Source: Lolium rigidum (taxonomy: Eukaryota; Streptophyta; Magnoliopsida; Poales; Poaceae). Taken from it: a stretch of 64,000 bases of DNA. The position numbers and the translations under genes are program-made. The DNA lies in assembly GCF_022539505.1 (NCBI RefSeq), contig NC_061513.1, positions 175,676,017-175,740,016 of the forward strand, given 5' to 3'. The notes below the pieces were generated by a model, which was not told the DNA's origin, did no database searches, and was given only the letters and a program-made list of their open reading frames with translations. Positions 46,244 through 58,200 of the stretch are shown piece by piece (within the stretch, counting starts at the first letter, position 1; every line of letters begins with the position of its first letter).

Positions 46244-46840
46244 GGTGGACCCTACTTGGTAAATGGGCCGGCCCGATAACAGAAAGTGGGTCCCATATGT
46301 TTTTGGGCCGGCCCTTTTGCCCGTTGACCGGTCAAACGAGTGCATTCGGCCCGGCCCACATGCTTAGTGGGCCGGCCCATTAATGTTTTGACCGATCCAA
46401 CCTTAGAGGTTAGGCCCGGCCCACGTAACTAATGGACCAGCCCAGCCTATATAGTTGATCGGTCAAACTAAGTCAGCTGGCCCGGCCCGCAAACTTAATG
46501 GGCCGGCCCGCTTAAGACGTGGCAGGCCTCGTGTGGGCCTACCATCTACCACGGGGTTTCAGCCGGTTAACGCCGTTAACTGCCAGTTAACGGCGTCTGC
46601 CATGTGTCAGTTTGCATGACGTCAGCAGTCAACTGGCTCACGGAAACATTTCTGCAACGGTCCGATTTTCCGTGGCGGAAGGGCGCCCAAGCGCGACGGA
46701 CCGAAAAAACCGTCGTAGGACTTTGCCTGACGCACTTTAGACAACAGAACCCATATCGTCGGGTTAGGCCCATAGGCGACGAAAAATACCCCTTAGCGGA
46801 CGATTTTGAGACGTTGTCTATCAGAACTTTTCTTGTAGTG

Positions 46841-49037
46841 ATCGTTGGTGGCCAAGAAACAAACTTATATATATACGCATGCACTTTATGCGCAAAGGCG
46901 TGGGTGCCTCTATTAATTAATGTGTGTGTGCACTCGATCGATGATCCCTAAACCTTAAACCCTAAAACCCTAATCCCTAATTATACCCAAAACGTACACC
47001 CTAAACACCCTAAACACTAAACCCTAAACCCTAGACCCTAAACCCTAAACCCTAAACACTAAACCCTAAACCCTAACCCTAGACCCTAAACCCTAAACAC
47101 GTACTAAACCCCAAACCCTAAACCCTAAACCCTAGACCCTAAACCCTAAACCCTAATTAACCCTAACCCTAACCCTAAAACCCTAGCTAGCTAACCCTAA
47201 ACCCTAATTAAACACTACATATATATATAGGCCAACGACACTTTGCGCATCAAGCAGGCGACCAACTAATTAGCGCTGATAAATTAATTAACTTGAATCT
47301 TGACAAGTTCTCTCGAATGAAAACACATTTGATTAAGTTGCCTCATAATATATATACAATTAGTGTGCATGCGCGCATGGCATACCATGCACATATCATT
47401 CGTACATATATATATTTCAATATATATCTGAACATATTCTTGAGGATATATATATATTTCAATCTCTCTCTCGATTTATATATATCGTTGGTGGCCAAGA
47501 AACACACTTATTATATATATACGCATGCACTTTATGCGCAAAGGCGCGGGTGCCTCTAATAATGTGTGTGTGCACTAGCTCGATCGATGATCCCTAAACC
47601 TTAAACCCTAAAACCCTAATCCCTGATCCCTAATTATACCCTAAACGTACACCCTAAACACTAAACCCTAAACCCTAGACCCTAAACCCTAAACCCTAAA
47701 CACTAAACCCTAAACCCTAACCCTAGACCCTAAACCCTAAACCCTAAACCCTAAACCCTAAACCCTAAACCCTAAATATATTTCAATCTCTCTCTAGATC
47801 TATATATCGCTGGTGGCCAAGAAACACACTTATATATATACGCATGTACTTTATGCGCAAAGGCGCGGGTGCCTCTAATAATGTGTGTGTGCACTAGATC
47901 GATCGATGATATCCCTAAACCTTAAATCCTAAAACCCTAATCCCTGATCCCTGATTATACCCTAAACGGACACCCTAAACACCCTAAACACTAAACCCTA
48001 AACCCTAGACCCTAAACCCCCCTAAACCCTAAACCCTAAACACTAAACCCTAAACCCTAACCCTAGACCCTAAACGACCCTAAACCCTAAACCCTAAATA
48101 TATTTCAATCTCTCTCTAGATCTATATATCGTTGGTGGCCAAGAAACACACTTATATATATACGCATGCACTTTATGCGCAAATTGGCGCGGGTGCCTCT
48201 AATAATGTGTGTGTGCACTCGATCGATGATCCCTAAACCTTAAACCCTAAAACCCTAATCCCTAATCCCTAATTATACCCTAAACGTACACCCTAAACAC
48301 CCTAAACACTAAACCCTAAACCTTAGACCCTAAACACTAAACACTAAACCCTAAACCCTAAACCCTAACCCTAACCCTAACCCCTAGCTAACCCTAAACC
48401 CTAAACCCTAATTAAACCCTACATATATAGGCCAACGACACTTAATTGCGCATCAAGCAGGCGACCAACTAATTAGCGCTGATAAATTAATTAACTTGAT
48501 TTTTGACAAGTTCTCGATCTCGAATGAAAACACATTTGATTAAGTTGTCTCATAATATATATATATATATAATTAGTGTGCATGTGTGCGCATGGCATAC
48601 CTTGCATATCATTCGTGCATATATTTCAATATATATTTGAACATAATTCTTGGGGATATATATATATATATTTCAATCTCTCTCTTAATTATCTCGATCT
48701 ATATATCGTTGGTGGCCAAGAAACACACTTATATATATACGCATGCACTTTATGCGCAAAGGCGCGGGTGCCTCTAATAATGTGTGTGTGCACTAGCTCG
48801 ATCGATGATCCCTAAACCTTAAACCCTAAAACCCTAATCCCTGATCCCTAATTATACCCTAAACGTACACCCTAAACACCCTAAACACTAAACCCGGCCT
48901 ATACCCTAAACCCTAAACCCTAAACACTAAACCCTAAACCCTAACCCTAGCTAGACCCTAAACCCTAAACCCTAAACCCTAAATATATTTCAATCTCTCT
49001 CTAGATCTATATATCGTTGGTGTGGCCAAGAAACACA
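46841..49037. repeat. Array of units with CCCTAAA telomere-like blocks, left part
   Basis: The unit has core A (from ATCGTTGGTGGCCAAGAAAC to GATCGATGATCC), block B of degenerate CCCTAAA, and in some units spacer C (from AGGCCAACGACAC to TCTATATATCG). A begins at about 46843, 47485, 47808, 48128, 48708 and 49016. B blocks lie at about 46948-47218, 47590-47778, 47910-48098, 48230-48424 and 48808-48985. Spacer C is at 47219-47484 and 48425-48707. Units with C are about 600 bp and without C about 320 bp. Core A includes CTTATATATATACGCATGC, the site of the long TA runs further right. Confidence 0.9.

Positions 49038-49094
<57 letters not shown>
49038..49094. repeat. (TA)n microsatellite
   Basis: A pure AT/TA run continues the CACTTATATATA of core A and directly abuts the left end of foldback-like element 1. 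Confidence 0.95.
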
Positions 49095-49095
<1 letters not shown>

Positions 49096-49164
49096 TCTGC
49101 TATTCTCGAACCGGTTCGAGAATAACTATTCTCGAACCCTTTCTGAACTTCCGCGTGTTTCACA

Positions 49165-50260
49165 AGTGAACTTCTCGACGGAATACCAGAATTGCATATT
49201 CGTGTAGACAGTATTTTCATGTTGATTTTCAAACCGCTTATCGGAATTATGCATATAATATACCGTTGGATTCGTATAGTAATTTCGCATCTTTATCATG
49301 TTCATTGTTTTTCGAAATTCTCTACTGTTTAAAAATAATTTTGAATATACAAAACAACATTTTCACGGATTTCAGCAATTCCGTGCAGTTTTTGAGGTCT
49401 AATTTCCAAAAGATTCATCGGATTGATGCATATGATATGTCATTGGAAAGCTGTTGACTAGGCGCAACTTTTTCATATAGATCGTTTTTTCCAATTCTTT
49501 ATAGTTTAAGAGCAGATTTGAAAAAGAAACATGATTCTACTTTCCATAACACTAGAATTACATATTTATGCGGATAGTAATTTTAATTTAATCTTTGAAT
49601 CGCTTATCGGAATGATTCATAAAATATACCGTTGGATTCGTACAGTAATTTATCATCTTTTTCGTGTTCATTGTTTTTCCAAATTCTCTATTATTTAAAA
49701 ATAATTTTGAATATACAAAACAGTATTTTCGCGGATTTCACTAATTCCGTGCAGTTTTGAGGTCTAATTTCTAAACGGTTCATCGGATTGATGCATATGA
49801 TATGCCATTGGAAAGCTGTTGACTAGGCGCAACTTTTTCATATAGATCATTTTCCCCAATTCTTTACAGTTTAAGAGCAGATTTGAAAAAACATAATTCT
49901 ATTTTCCGGAACATTAGAATTAAATGTTTATGCGGACAGTATTTTTAATTTAATCTTTGAATCGCTTATCGGAATGATGCATATAATATATACTATTGGA
50001 TTCATATAGTAATTTCGCATCTTTTTCGTGTTCATTGTTTTTCCAAATTCTTTATTGTTTAAAAATAATTTCGAATATACAAAAGAACAAGCTTGCGAAT
50101 TTCACTAATTTCGTGCGCTTTTTGAGGTCTAATTTTCAAACGGTTTATTGGATTGATTCATATGATATGCCATTGGAAAGCTATTGACTAGGCGCAACTT
50201 TTTATATATATAATTTTCACCAATTATTCACAGTTTAAGAGCAGATTTGAAAAAACATGA
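49165..50260. repeat. Three tandem copies of a 365-bp unit
   Basis: The landmark GGCGCAACTT falls at 49461, 49826 and 50191, giving a period of 365 bp both times. Each copy also has CCGTTGGATTCGTA-like, GTTCATTGTTTTTC and GGATTGATGCATATGATATG segments. A single diverged copy occurs at the left end of foldback-like element 2 (54800-55130). Confidence 0.9.
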
Positions 50261-50399
50261 TTCTACTTTTCGAATTTCTTGTTTTTATTTACTCGTTTTT
50301 TGGGATTTATTTCCGAACCACTTGTCTGAATGTTCCAACTGAAATTTTGTTGAAAAGATATTGATTAGGTGCAACTTTTTCGTGTTGAATTTTTTACAG

Positions 50400-51390
50400 C
50401 GAACTTCCTCGAGGTACAATGTGAACTTCGAGACGTTACGAAGTGAACTCGTCATTTTGACCAAATTGAATTTCAACAAAATGTAGTTGTACGACGTATT
50501 TTAAAGTGAACTTCCATGAGATGGAAAGTGTACTTCCACGCGGTACAAAGTGAAATTCATTTTTTACAAAAGTGAATTCCCACAAGAAGTAATTTTATCG
50601 GCGTGTAAAAAGGTGAACTTCTACGTGGTGCCAAGTGAACTTCCTCGTAGTGTACAAAGTGAACTACTGTTTTAACCTAAGTGAATTTTGACAAATAAAA
50701 AGTATTTCAGCTTGTTTGACAAAACGTAATGTGAACTTTCGAAAAATGATGTGAACTTCCAGAAAAAGTAAAGTGAACTTCCGAAAAAAAGTTAAGTGAA
50801 CTTTCGAAAAATGAAGTGAACTTCCCGAAAATGAAGTGAACTTCCCAAAAAAGTAAAGTGAACTTCCGAAAAATAAAGTGAACTTCCCAAAAAAGAAGTG
50901 AACTTCCGGGAAAATTATAGTGAACTTCCAAAAAAACTAAAGTGAACTTCTGAGAAATGAAGTGAACTTCCCGAAAATGAAGTGAACTTCCGAAAAAAGT
51001 AATGTGAATTTTCCAAAAATGAAGTGAACTTCCCAAAAAATGAAGTGAACTTCCGAAAAAAGTAAAGTGAACTTCCAAAAATGAATTGAACTTCCCAAAA
51101 AAATGAAGTGAACTTCCGAAAAATGAAGTGAATTTCCCAAAAAAATGAAGTGAACTTCCAAAAAATGAAGTGAACTTCCCAAAAAATGAAGTGAACTTCC
51201 AAAAATGTAAAGTGAACTTCCGAAAAATGAAGTGAACTTCCCAAAAAATGAAGTGAACTTCCCAAAAAATGAAGTGAACTTCCCAAAAAAGAAAAGTGAA
51301 CTTCCGAAAAATGAAGTGAACTTCCCAAAAAAGTGAAGCGAACTTCCGAAAAATGAAGCGAACTTCCAAAAACTGAAGCGAACTTTCAAA
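50400..51390. repeat. GTGAACTTC minisatellite array
   Basis: From about 50730 to 51385 the motif GTGAACTTCC recurs about thirty times at roughly 18-23-bp spacing, separated by A-rich spacers such as GAAAAATGAA or CAAAAAATGAA. Before 50700 it is sparser and the spacers are diverse. The long minus-strand frames here (51369-50707 and others) are read-through of the repeat. Confidence 0.95.
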
Positions 51391-51784
51391 AATGAGTTCG
51401 GCGGTATGTGGCGTGGGTTTGATAGTAGGCGGGATGGAGTCGGCGGGAGGTAAGGTAGGGTGGGGTCATCGATAGGTGGTGTGTGTGGGATCTTCGGAAG
51501 TTGGAGGTGTGGGGTTGGTGGGTGGTGGTGGTGGGGTAGGGTCGACGAGAGGTAGGGTGGGGTCGACGGGCGGTGGGGTTGGCGGGCGGTCGCTAGGTGG
51601 GGTGGGGTTGGCGGGAGGTGGGTGGGTTGGGCCGGCGGAAGGTTGGATGGGATTGGGTGGTTGTGTCGGGTTTAGAAGGTCTTTAGAGATGGGTTGTAGA
51701 ATAACTAGTCTATAACATCCTGGGGGGGGGTTCTAGAATAGCTATTCTAGAACCACTCTTAAGGGGGGTTCGAGAATAGTCTTG

Positions 51785-51787
<3 letters not shown>

Positions 51788-51867
<80 letters not shown>
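51788..51867. repeat. (TA)n microsatellite
   Basis: An uninterrupted TA run of about 80 bases between foldback-like element 1 and the next element. Confidence 0.95.
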
Positions 51868-51868
<1 letters not shown>

Positions 51869-54513
51869 GACGCGGATTTTCTACCTAGGGGGATAGCTAT
51901 GCACACCCTTAGGATAGCTACGCATACCCTTAGAGCCATTAGATGTGGTTCCACGATTTGTGTTGCCGTTAACATCCGTTAGGCCGAGTCGCAATAGTTG
52001 TGCGTCAGTTTTCATTCAAAAGCAAGAGCAACCGCACCGGTACCTTTTTGAGGAAAAGGATGTGAACTTTCACATGGGGCGAGAGAGTCGTGCCATTGTC
52101 TTTTAATGCATAGTAGGATGAGGTCGGAACCTTTTTAGTTTCTACTATTTCCATGGTATGCACATGCCATAATACTTTCACCGGTCCTTCCTCCCGCTTC
52201 GATGAGGCTTTTTTTAAAAAAACTTCGGTGAGGCTTTTTAGATTGTCTAGATATTGATCTAAAAAAAAGTTGTTCAAATATTTGAGGGTGGAGAATTATT
52301 TAGAAGAATAAAAATGGCTCCACCACTCTTTAATTAAGGACGTAAAAATCGCTCGTAATTAGGGAGAGAAAATGTTTCCCAAAAAGGCAAGAAAATTAAG
52401 AGAGTAAATTAAGGGAATAAATTAAGAGAGTAATTTAAGGAAGTAAAATTAGGAGAGTAAATTTAGCCGTGTAGTTGAGACTTTCTAGTGTCCATGTAAA
52501 AAAGATTTTATAGTGTCGCCTTGATCTCGCATCCACCGAAAAATTGTCTAATGACAAATATGGAATTAAATTTCGAACTAAACCTGGAATTAAATCTGAA
52601 ACATTAGACACCAATCCGAGTTTATTTTTCCACAAATAGCACGTCAAACAAATCTGTCAAATGTCAATGCTAGACATTCAAACGGAAAAGCAGACACTTC
52701 CTCTAAATTGGGAACTCATTTACACCGGAAAATCCCACATATTGATAAAATAGATCTGGATCAGGAACACACAAGTGCACAAAATGGATCTCGATTCCTT
52801 CTCGAAAAAAGGTGAAACAAATTCAGATCGAGACAAAAAGCCAAAAACTCGGAATGATCACGAAGCCGATTGCCACACGAACAGCCCACCTCTCGCCTCC
52901 GATTCAAACGTTGACGGCCACCTCTCGCCTACGTAATCTTCACGCCGAACGGATGAGAATCCCGTGTCCTCGCCGCCAGCCCGACTCCCGCCTCCCGACC
53001 GTCGACCACCATTGTAAGAAGAACACGTTGTAAACAGAATTTAAAAAAAACACCGTAGGATTATGCACAAATCGAAACCAAAACTCGTAAGAAGAAAGCT
53101 ATAATCCTCGCTCGCGTGCACGCCTAGGAGTCCAGGAAAGAGTCAAAGATCAGCCACTTCAGCTTATACCCGAGAACACATCAATCCCAAGTAAAAAATG
53201 AAACGAGATAGTCCCGTACTAATCCCATCTCCCGGCCGAGAAAATCATCCATCCCCATTAGCGTTTTTTCCCCGCTCAAATTGTTTTCGGCAGATAAAAA
53301 GAGAGAATAAATAGAAGATAAGAAGTGCATCCAAATGTCAGTAGTATATGAAGAAACACGATACGTAGACATGGATCTAATGAAAAAACGAATGAATCTT
53401 GAGCATCAAGTACACGCTGAAATACATTCGCATCTAAAATCACATAACAATATTTGGATCCGGATCATGAACACACAACCGAGCATGGCATCTTGGAAGG
53501 AATGTCACCGGATCCAGGGTGACCAAAAAGGAAATTCAACTGCATCTAGAATAAGGTTGGAGAAAATACATCAAAGAACCGGAGAAAACCGAGATTTCCC
53601 ACTAACAAGATTTCCCGCAGATTCGTGTGATTGAATAGGAGAAAACTGAGAATCATCCGGCTGCCGGCGCTCAACCATCCCGGCCGCTGCCCCACAGCTC
53701 GTAGGCCCGTAGCAAGCCCACAACGGGGAAAATGAGCTTGGATGGAAAAATATCTGATTCGGAAAAAGTTACTCGAGATAATTAACGTAACTTTTTTCCC
53801 TCATAGAATTCAACCCTCTTTATTCAAATGAGGATGGGATCTGGATTCGCAATGGAATCAACACCAAACTGATTCCTTAAAAATTACAGATCGGAAAAAA
53901 GGAGGGGAAGCAAATTTAAATCGAAAAAATAAACACAAAGAGAACAATATCTAGAAAAACATGCGGATCCACACCACAGGCAGTAACAAGATCTAGAAAG
54001 AAAAAGAAAGGATTGGGAGAGATGGAGGTAGTGGATGGACATGGGATCCGGCTTCGGCTCCGGCAGACGGAGAGCTCGCTAGCCGAATCGCGCGCACGAC
54101 GCCACCAACATCCAGCGTTACGCCGTTGGTGACCAGCAAGACGGACCCAAACTCGCCCAAAAATACGTAAAAGGATCAGGCCTCCTCCCACCTCGCCGCA
54201 AATCACGGACGGAGCAGGGTCCTCCGTCCTCGTCGACATGGGAGACGCAGAGAATGGAGGCCATGGGGGAGGAGGATGGAGGGGCGCTTGGTTGTGTCGT
54301 GGTAGGGCGGCAAGGGGTGGATGGTGGTGGTAGGATAGGGTTGTGGGGCTTGGAGAGGGAGACGACTGACGAGTGCCGAGTGCGGACTCGCGGGTGGTTT
54401 GGGTCGAGTCGACCAAGAACGGCGTTAACTTTGATGAACGGTGGAAATGCTCTATAGGGCTGATTCAATGGCCGGATGGATGTGCGTAGCTATGCCCCAT
54501 CATAGCACACTAT

Positions 54514-54515
<2 letters not shown>
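51868..54515. mobile_element. Element with AGCTACGCA inverted ends in a TA run, 2.65 kb
   Basis: The left end carries GATAGCTATGCACACCC and GATAGCTACGCATACCC (about 51891-51931). The right end carries GGATGTGCGTAGCTATGCC (54476-54495), the inverted counterpart. TA runs flank both sides. The interior has no recognised transposase. A 166-codon Pro/Ser-rich frame (54416-53916, minus) is unrecognised and could be captured DNA. The region 52280-53900 is AT-rich with nothing recognised. Confidence 0.55.

Positions 54516-54578
<63 letters not shown>
54516..54578. repeat. (TA)n microsatellite
   Basis: A TA run of about 60 bases that continues directly into CGCATGCACTTTATGCGC, the part of core A that normally follows the TA tract. 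Confidence 0.95.
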
Positions 54579-54579
<1 letters not shown>

Positions 54580-54744
54580 GCATGCACTTTATGCGCAAAG
54601 GCGCGAGTGCCTCTAATAATGTGTGTGTGCACTCGATCGGTGATCCCTAAACCTTAAACCCTAAAACCCTAATCCCTAATCCCAAATTATACCCTAAACG
54701 TACACCCTAAACACTAATTAAACTCTAAACCCTAGACCCTAAAC
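54579..54744. repeat. Fragment of telomere-like unit, duplicated at 62126
   Basis: It covers the second half of core A and part of block B. It shares private variants with 62126-62290 (GGCGCGAGTGCC, GATCGGTGATCC, TCCCAAATTATACC, ACACTAATTAAAC) that other units lack. At 54745 it abuts the left end of foldback-like element 2. Confidence 0.85.
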
Positions 54745-55529
54745 ACTATTCTCGAACCCTTTCTGAACTTCCGGGTGTTTTCCTAGTGAACTTCTCGACG
54801 GAATACCAGAATTGCATGTTCGTGTGGACAGTATTTTCATGATGATTTTCAAACCGCTTATCGGATTGATGCGTATAATATACCGTTGGATTCGCACGGA
54901 AATTTCGCAACTTTTTCGTGTTCATTGTTTTCCCAAATTCTATATTGATTAAAACTAATTTGAAATATACAAAACGACGTTTTCGCGGATTTCTCCATTT
55001 ATGTACAGTTTTGGGGTTCCAGTTTTCAAACCGTTTATCGGAATGATGCGTATGATACACCGTTGGAAAGGTGCTGACTAGGCGCACCTTTTTCATGAAG
55101 AACACTTTTCTAAATTCTTTATAGTTTAAGAGCAGATTTGAAAATACGTGATTACGTTTTTCGAACTTCTCGGTTTTTCGAACTGTTTTGGGGGCTTATT
55201 TCCGAACCACTTATCGGAATGTTTCAAATGATATTGCGTTGAAAAGATATTGATTAGGCGAATCTTTTTTATGTTGAATTTTTTTCCAAATTCTAAATAG
55301 TTTTAGTTTAATTTCAGAAATACATAAAAGTGAAGATAACGCCGACACAAGAACATTTCGAAATTGGCTCATCTAGATTGATTAGGTGTGGCATTGCGAT
55401 ATGTTGGTGTATTAGTAGAGTTATATTAGTGCTAATTGTACGTTGAGTTGGTCGATTTGTGCAATCGGTGGTTGTACGGACGATTTCTATGCGTATGATT
55501 TCCGTCTCGAAAAACGAGTGCATTAGGTG

Positions 55530-56350
55530 CTCGAATATAGAAGTGAACTTCCTTATATCCGTTAGTGAACTTCCGATCGTGGTATAAAAGTTTCGTGCAT
55601 GTAATAAAATTATAGCGAACTTCTGTGGATGTGAACTTCTTCTCCCCGAATCTGAACTTCCCGACGGACTTGAATATTGTACAGGGCGAACTTCCGAAAC
55701 TTTAGTCTAGTTTGAAGTGAACTTCAGAAAATATAGCGAACTTCCGTCGCATCTGCACTTCTCTGAATACAGATCTGAACTTCCCCTTATCTGCATCTGA
55801 TCTTCCAGACGGACCTCAACATTGTAATGCGTGAACTTCCATTTCAAATATGAACTTCTATACGGAGAGTGAAATTCCATACGGAGGTAAGTGAACTTCC
55901 CGATGGTGGCAAGTGAACTTCTGAAAATATTTTACGAACTTCCACATGTTCGAATTGAACTTCCGAGTTGTGTTTGTCTTTTGTTCAAAGTGAACTTCCA
56001 AAAATAATGTGAACTTCTATTGCGTTCGAAGTGAACTTCTGATTTTTCATGTTTAGTGATGCAGCAGCCTTCTGAACTTCTGAATTCCGCAAAAGTGAAC
56101 TTCACCAATCTGCGAAAGTGAACTTCTAAATTCTGGCGGATGTGAACTTGCCATTTTTCAAACTCTAGATAAAATTTCTGAACTTCTGAATTTTTGCGAG
56201 TGTGAACTTCCAAGTTTTGCAGATGTGAATTTTCTGATTTTTGAAATCTGGAGAATTTTCTAAACTTAGAAATTTCGTGTGTGTGAACATCCAAATTCTG
56301 CAGATGTGAACTACCGAGTCTTGTAGATGTGAACTTCCTGATTTTTTTGT
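55530..56350. repeat. Dispersed GTGAACTTC motifs
   Basis: The motif and variants (GTGAACTTCC, CTGAACTTCT, GCGAACTTCC) appear every 20-50 bases between more diverse spacers than in the dense array at 50730. It thins out after 56350 but continues to about 60530. Confidence 0.85.
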
Positions 56351-56529
56351 ACTCTAGATTTTTTTTATTTTCACATCTGCAGAACTCGATCTGGTTGGGG
56401 CGCCGCCGGAGGAGCTGGGCGCAGGAGGCGGGAGGTGGACTCCCTGGGGCGACAGTGGCGCCTCCGACAGTTGGTGGGGACAGCGGGGGCTGTGGGCGTG
56501 GCAGGTGGTGGGGCGGTGGAGGTCGTGCG

Positions 56530-56700
56530 CGCTGCAGATGGTGGGGCGGCGGAAGCCCTGCGCGCTGCAGGTGGTGGGAGCGGCGGTCGCCGGGGCGCGC
56601 GGCAGGTGGTGGGGGCGGCGGTCGCCGGGGGGGCGCGACAGGTGGTGTGGCGGCGGTCGCCGGGGCGCGCGGCAGGTGGAGGGGGCGGTGGTCGCCGGGG
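56530..56700. repeat. GC-rich minisatellite, period about 45-50 bp
   Basis: GGCGGTCGCCGGGGCGCGCG and GGCAGGTGGTGGGGGCGGC alternate three to four times. Gly/Ala/Arg-rich open frames across it are repeat products. Confidence 0.8.
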
Positions 56701-56741
56701 CATGTTTAAATTGAACTTCCTATATGGTTCAAAGTGAACTT

Positions 56742-56860
56742 TCGCTCCGTAAAAAAGTGAATTTTAACAAAAACAAAATTTCGGCATGTGCGTGATGTTC
56801 GCTCCATAAAAAAGTGAATTTTAACAAAAACAAATTCCCAGCATGTGCGTGATGAGCATC
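56742..56860. repeat. 57-bp tandem duplication
   Basis: The segment from TTCGCTCCGTAAAAAAGTGA to CATGTGCGTGATG is repeated with a 57-bp period (start points about 56741 and 56798). Confidence 0.85.
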
Positions 56861-57914
56861 CTCCCCGTTCAAATATAATATTGACAAAAGACAAGTGAAT
56901 GCACTGCCCGTGTGCTGCAACACATTTTTACACAACTTTATTAACCGGTGCAAAAACGAAATTTATAAAATTGAAATCACAAACGTACACATCCAAGTTA
57001 GCAGTTCAAAACCAGTCAGTAGAAGTAGCACCTGGTTGTTACACATTTACTCTATGCACAAACTTCATGTAATAAACTTTTCATACGGTAGGCTACACAT
57101 CTTTGTCACAAATAAGTGTACTGCTCCACCAGATACATAATAGTTAACTCAACACATAGTTTATATATAGAAATCATCCACCCCGCAGCACAAACATTGG
57201 AAGTGAACTTCAGGAATAATTCATCTAGAGACTCAAATGAAAATCCATCTAGCAGCACAAACATTGGAAGTGAAGCATCAGGATACATGAACATCACGAA
57301 TATGAGAAGTGAACTCCACAAAGTAGTATAAGTAAACTTGATGCATCCCACGCCATATTCCCGTCCCGAAGAATGCTTCGCAACGCGATGCCCCCACGAC
57401 GTGAGGCTGTTGGGCATGACGACGCCATGGATAGGGAGCGACCACCAAGCCGTGTCCACCCTGAAGCAGACGGGGCTGGCACCACATTTATGACCTCATC
57501 CTCTCCAGCATTGCCCCGTCGGGGTGGCGGCGCTATTTGCATGTAATGCTCGGACAATAAGAGTGGACTTCCTAAATACCTAGCACCAAAGTTAACTAAT
57601 TAGGTGGATAATAACTCAAAATATTGGATTATAATGAAAGAACATAGTCGATCAGCAGTCCATAGCTTCGATCATGTTTCGAGATGTTCACCAATTATAT
57701 TTGAGAAATACAATGATTAAATCTTCAAAAGTTCACATAAGTTGTCTTTCTGGAAATTAACACAAACTATTTCTTGTCACCAAACAGCTTATTTCTTCTT
57801 GTCAACAAACCTTAACCGTCGCCGAACAGATGAACTCCACACAATATAAAAGTTAACTTTGCTCCAAGAACAAAGTGAGTTCTATTTGTTTTATTAGCCA
57901 CGCATCAACACATA

Positions 57915-58200
57915 CATTTCCTGTGATAACCAAGTAAACTTCAATGTTAACTACTCTGAACAGAAAAAGGTAAATATGAACTTCTAGACAAAATGGGGTG
58001 GGCTTCGAGATACTGGAGAAATTAACAACATGGCAGTGTGAAGTGCGCGGACAAAAAAAGTGATTTTAATCATGGATGAAATGAACTTTCAAAGTGAATT
58101 TCCTGTGAGGACCAAGTGAACTTCAATCTTAACTACTCCGAACGTAAAAGGTAAATATGAACTTCTTGACAAAATGGGGTGGGCTTCGCAACAAACGAAG
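57915..58200. repeat. ~180-bp tandem duplication
   Basis: TTCCTGTGA..ACCAAGT.AACTTCAAT, AACTACTC.GAAC and ACAAAATGGGGTGGGCTTCG occur in the same order at about 57918-58011 and 58099-58190. Confidence 0.85.

Larger units (their letters stand above)
43916..46840. mobile_element. Non-autonomous CACTA element with ~600-bp inverted arms
   Basis: The ends are CACTACAAGAAAAGTTCTG at 43916 and its reverse complement ending TTGTAGTG at 46840. The inverted similarity extends through 43916-44512 and 46244-46840 with few differences. The flanking triplets ATA and ATC do not match as a 3-bp duplication. No transposase is present. The centre has tandem repeats and a three-copy unit; 100 N (46144-46243) mark an assembly gap right at the inner edge of the right arm. 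Confidence 0.9.
49095..51787. mobile_element. Foldback-like element 1 in a TA run, 2.7 kb
   Basis: The left end has the palindrome TATTCTCGAACC/GGTTCGAGAATA (49101-49124) followed by ACTATTCTCGAACCC. The right end has the palindrome GGTTCTAGAATAG/CTATTCTAGAACC (51728-51753), then GGTTCGAGAATAG (51766-51778). Outer ends are inverted (CTATTCTCGAACC). Long TA runs flank both sides. Inside are three 365-bp tandem copies, a GTGAACTTC array and a G-rich stretch (51400-51680). No protein gene is supported. Confidence 0.75.

Noticed and set aside
46082..46345. Frames running through the N gap
   Set aside because: The sequence is unknown there, so the frames have no support.
46948..48985. A true chromosome end
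   Set aside because: The CCCTAAA blocks are degenerate, short and mixed with unique sequence, and other DNA lies on both sides.
50707..51389. Long minus-strand frames reading EVHFIFWEVHFIF and GKFTSFFGSSL
   Set aside because: They are read-through of the GTGAACTTC repeat. Several overlapping frames stay open for the same reason and no domain is present.
51782..51982. Short frames with long IYIYIY runs at the TA microsatellites
   Set aside because: Translation of TA repeats, not protein genes.
57106..57557. Minus-strand frames near 57106-57557
   Set aside because: Frames overlap each other, no domain is visible, and they cross scattered repeat motifs.
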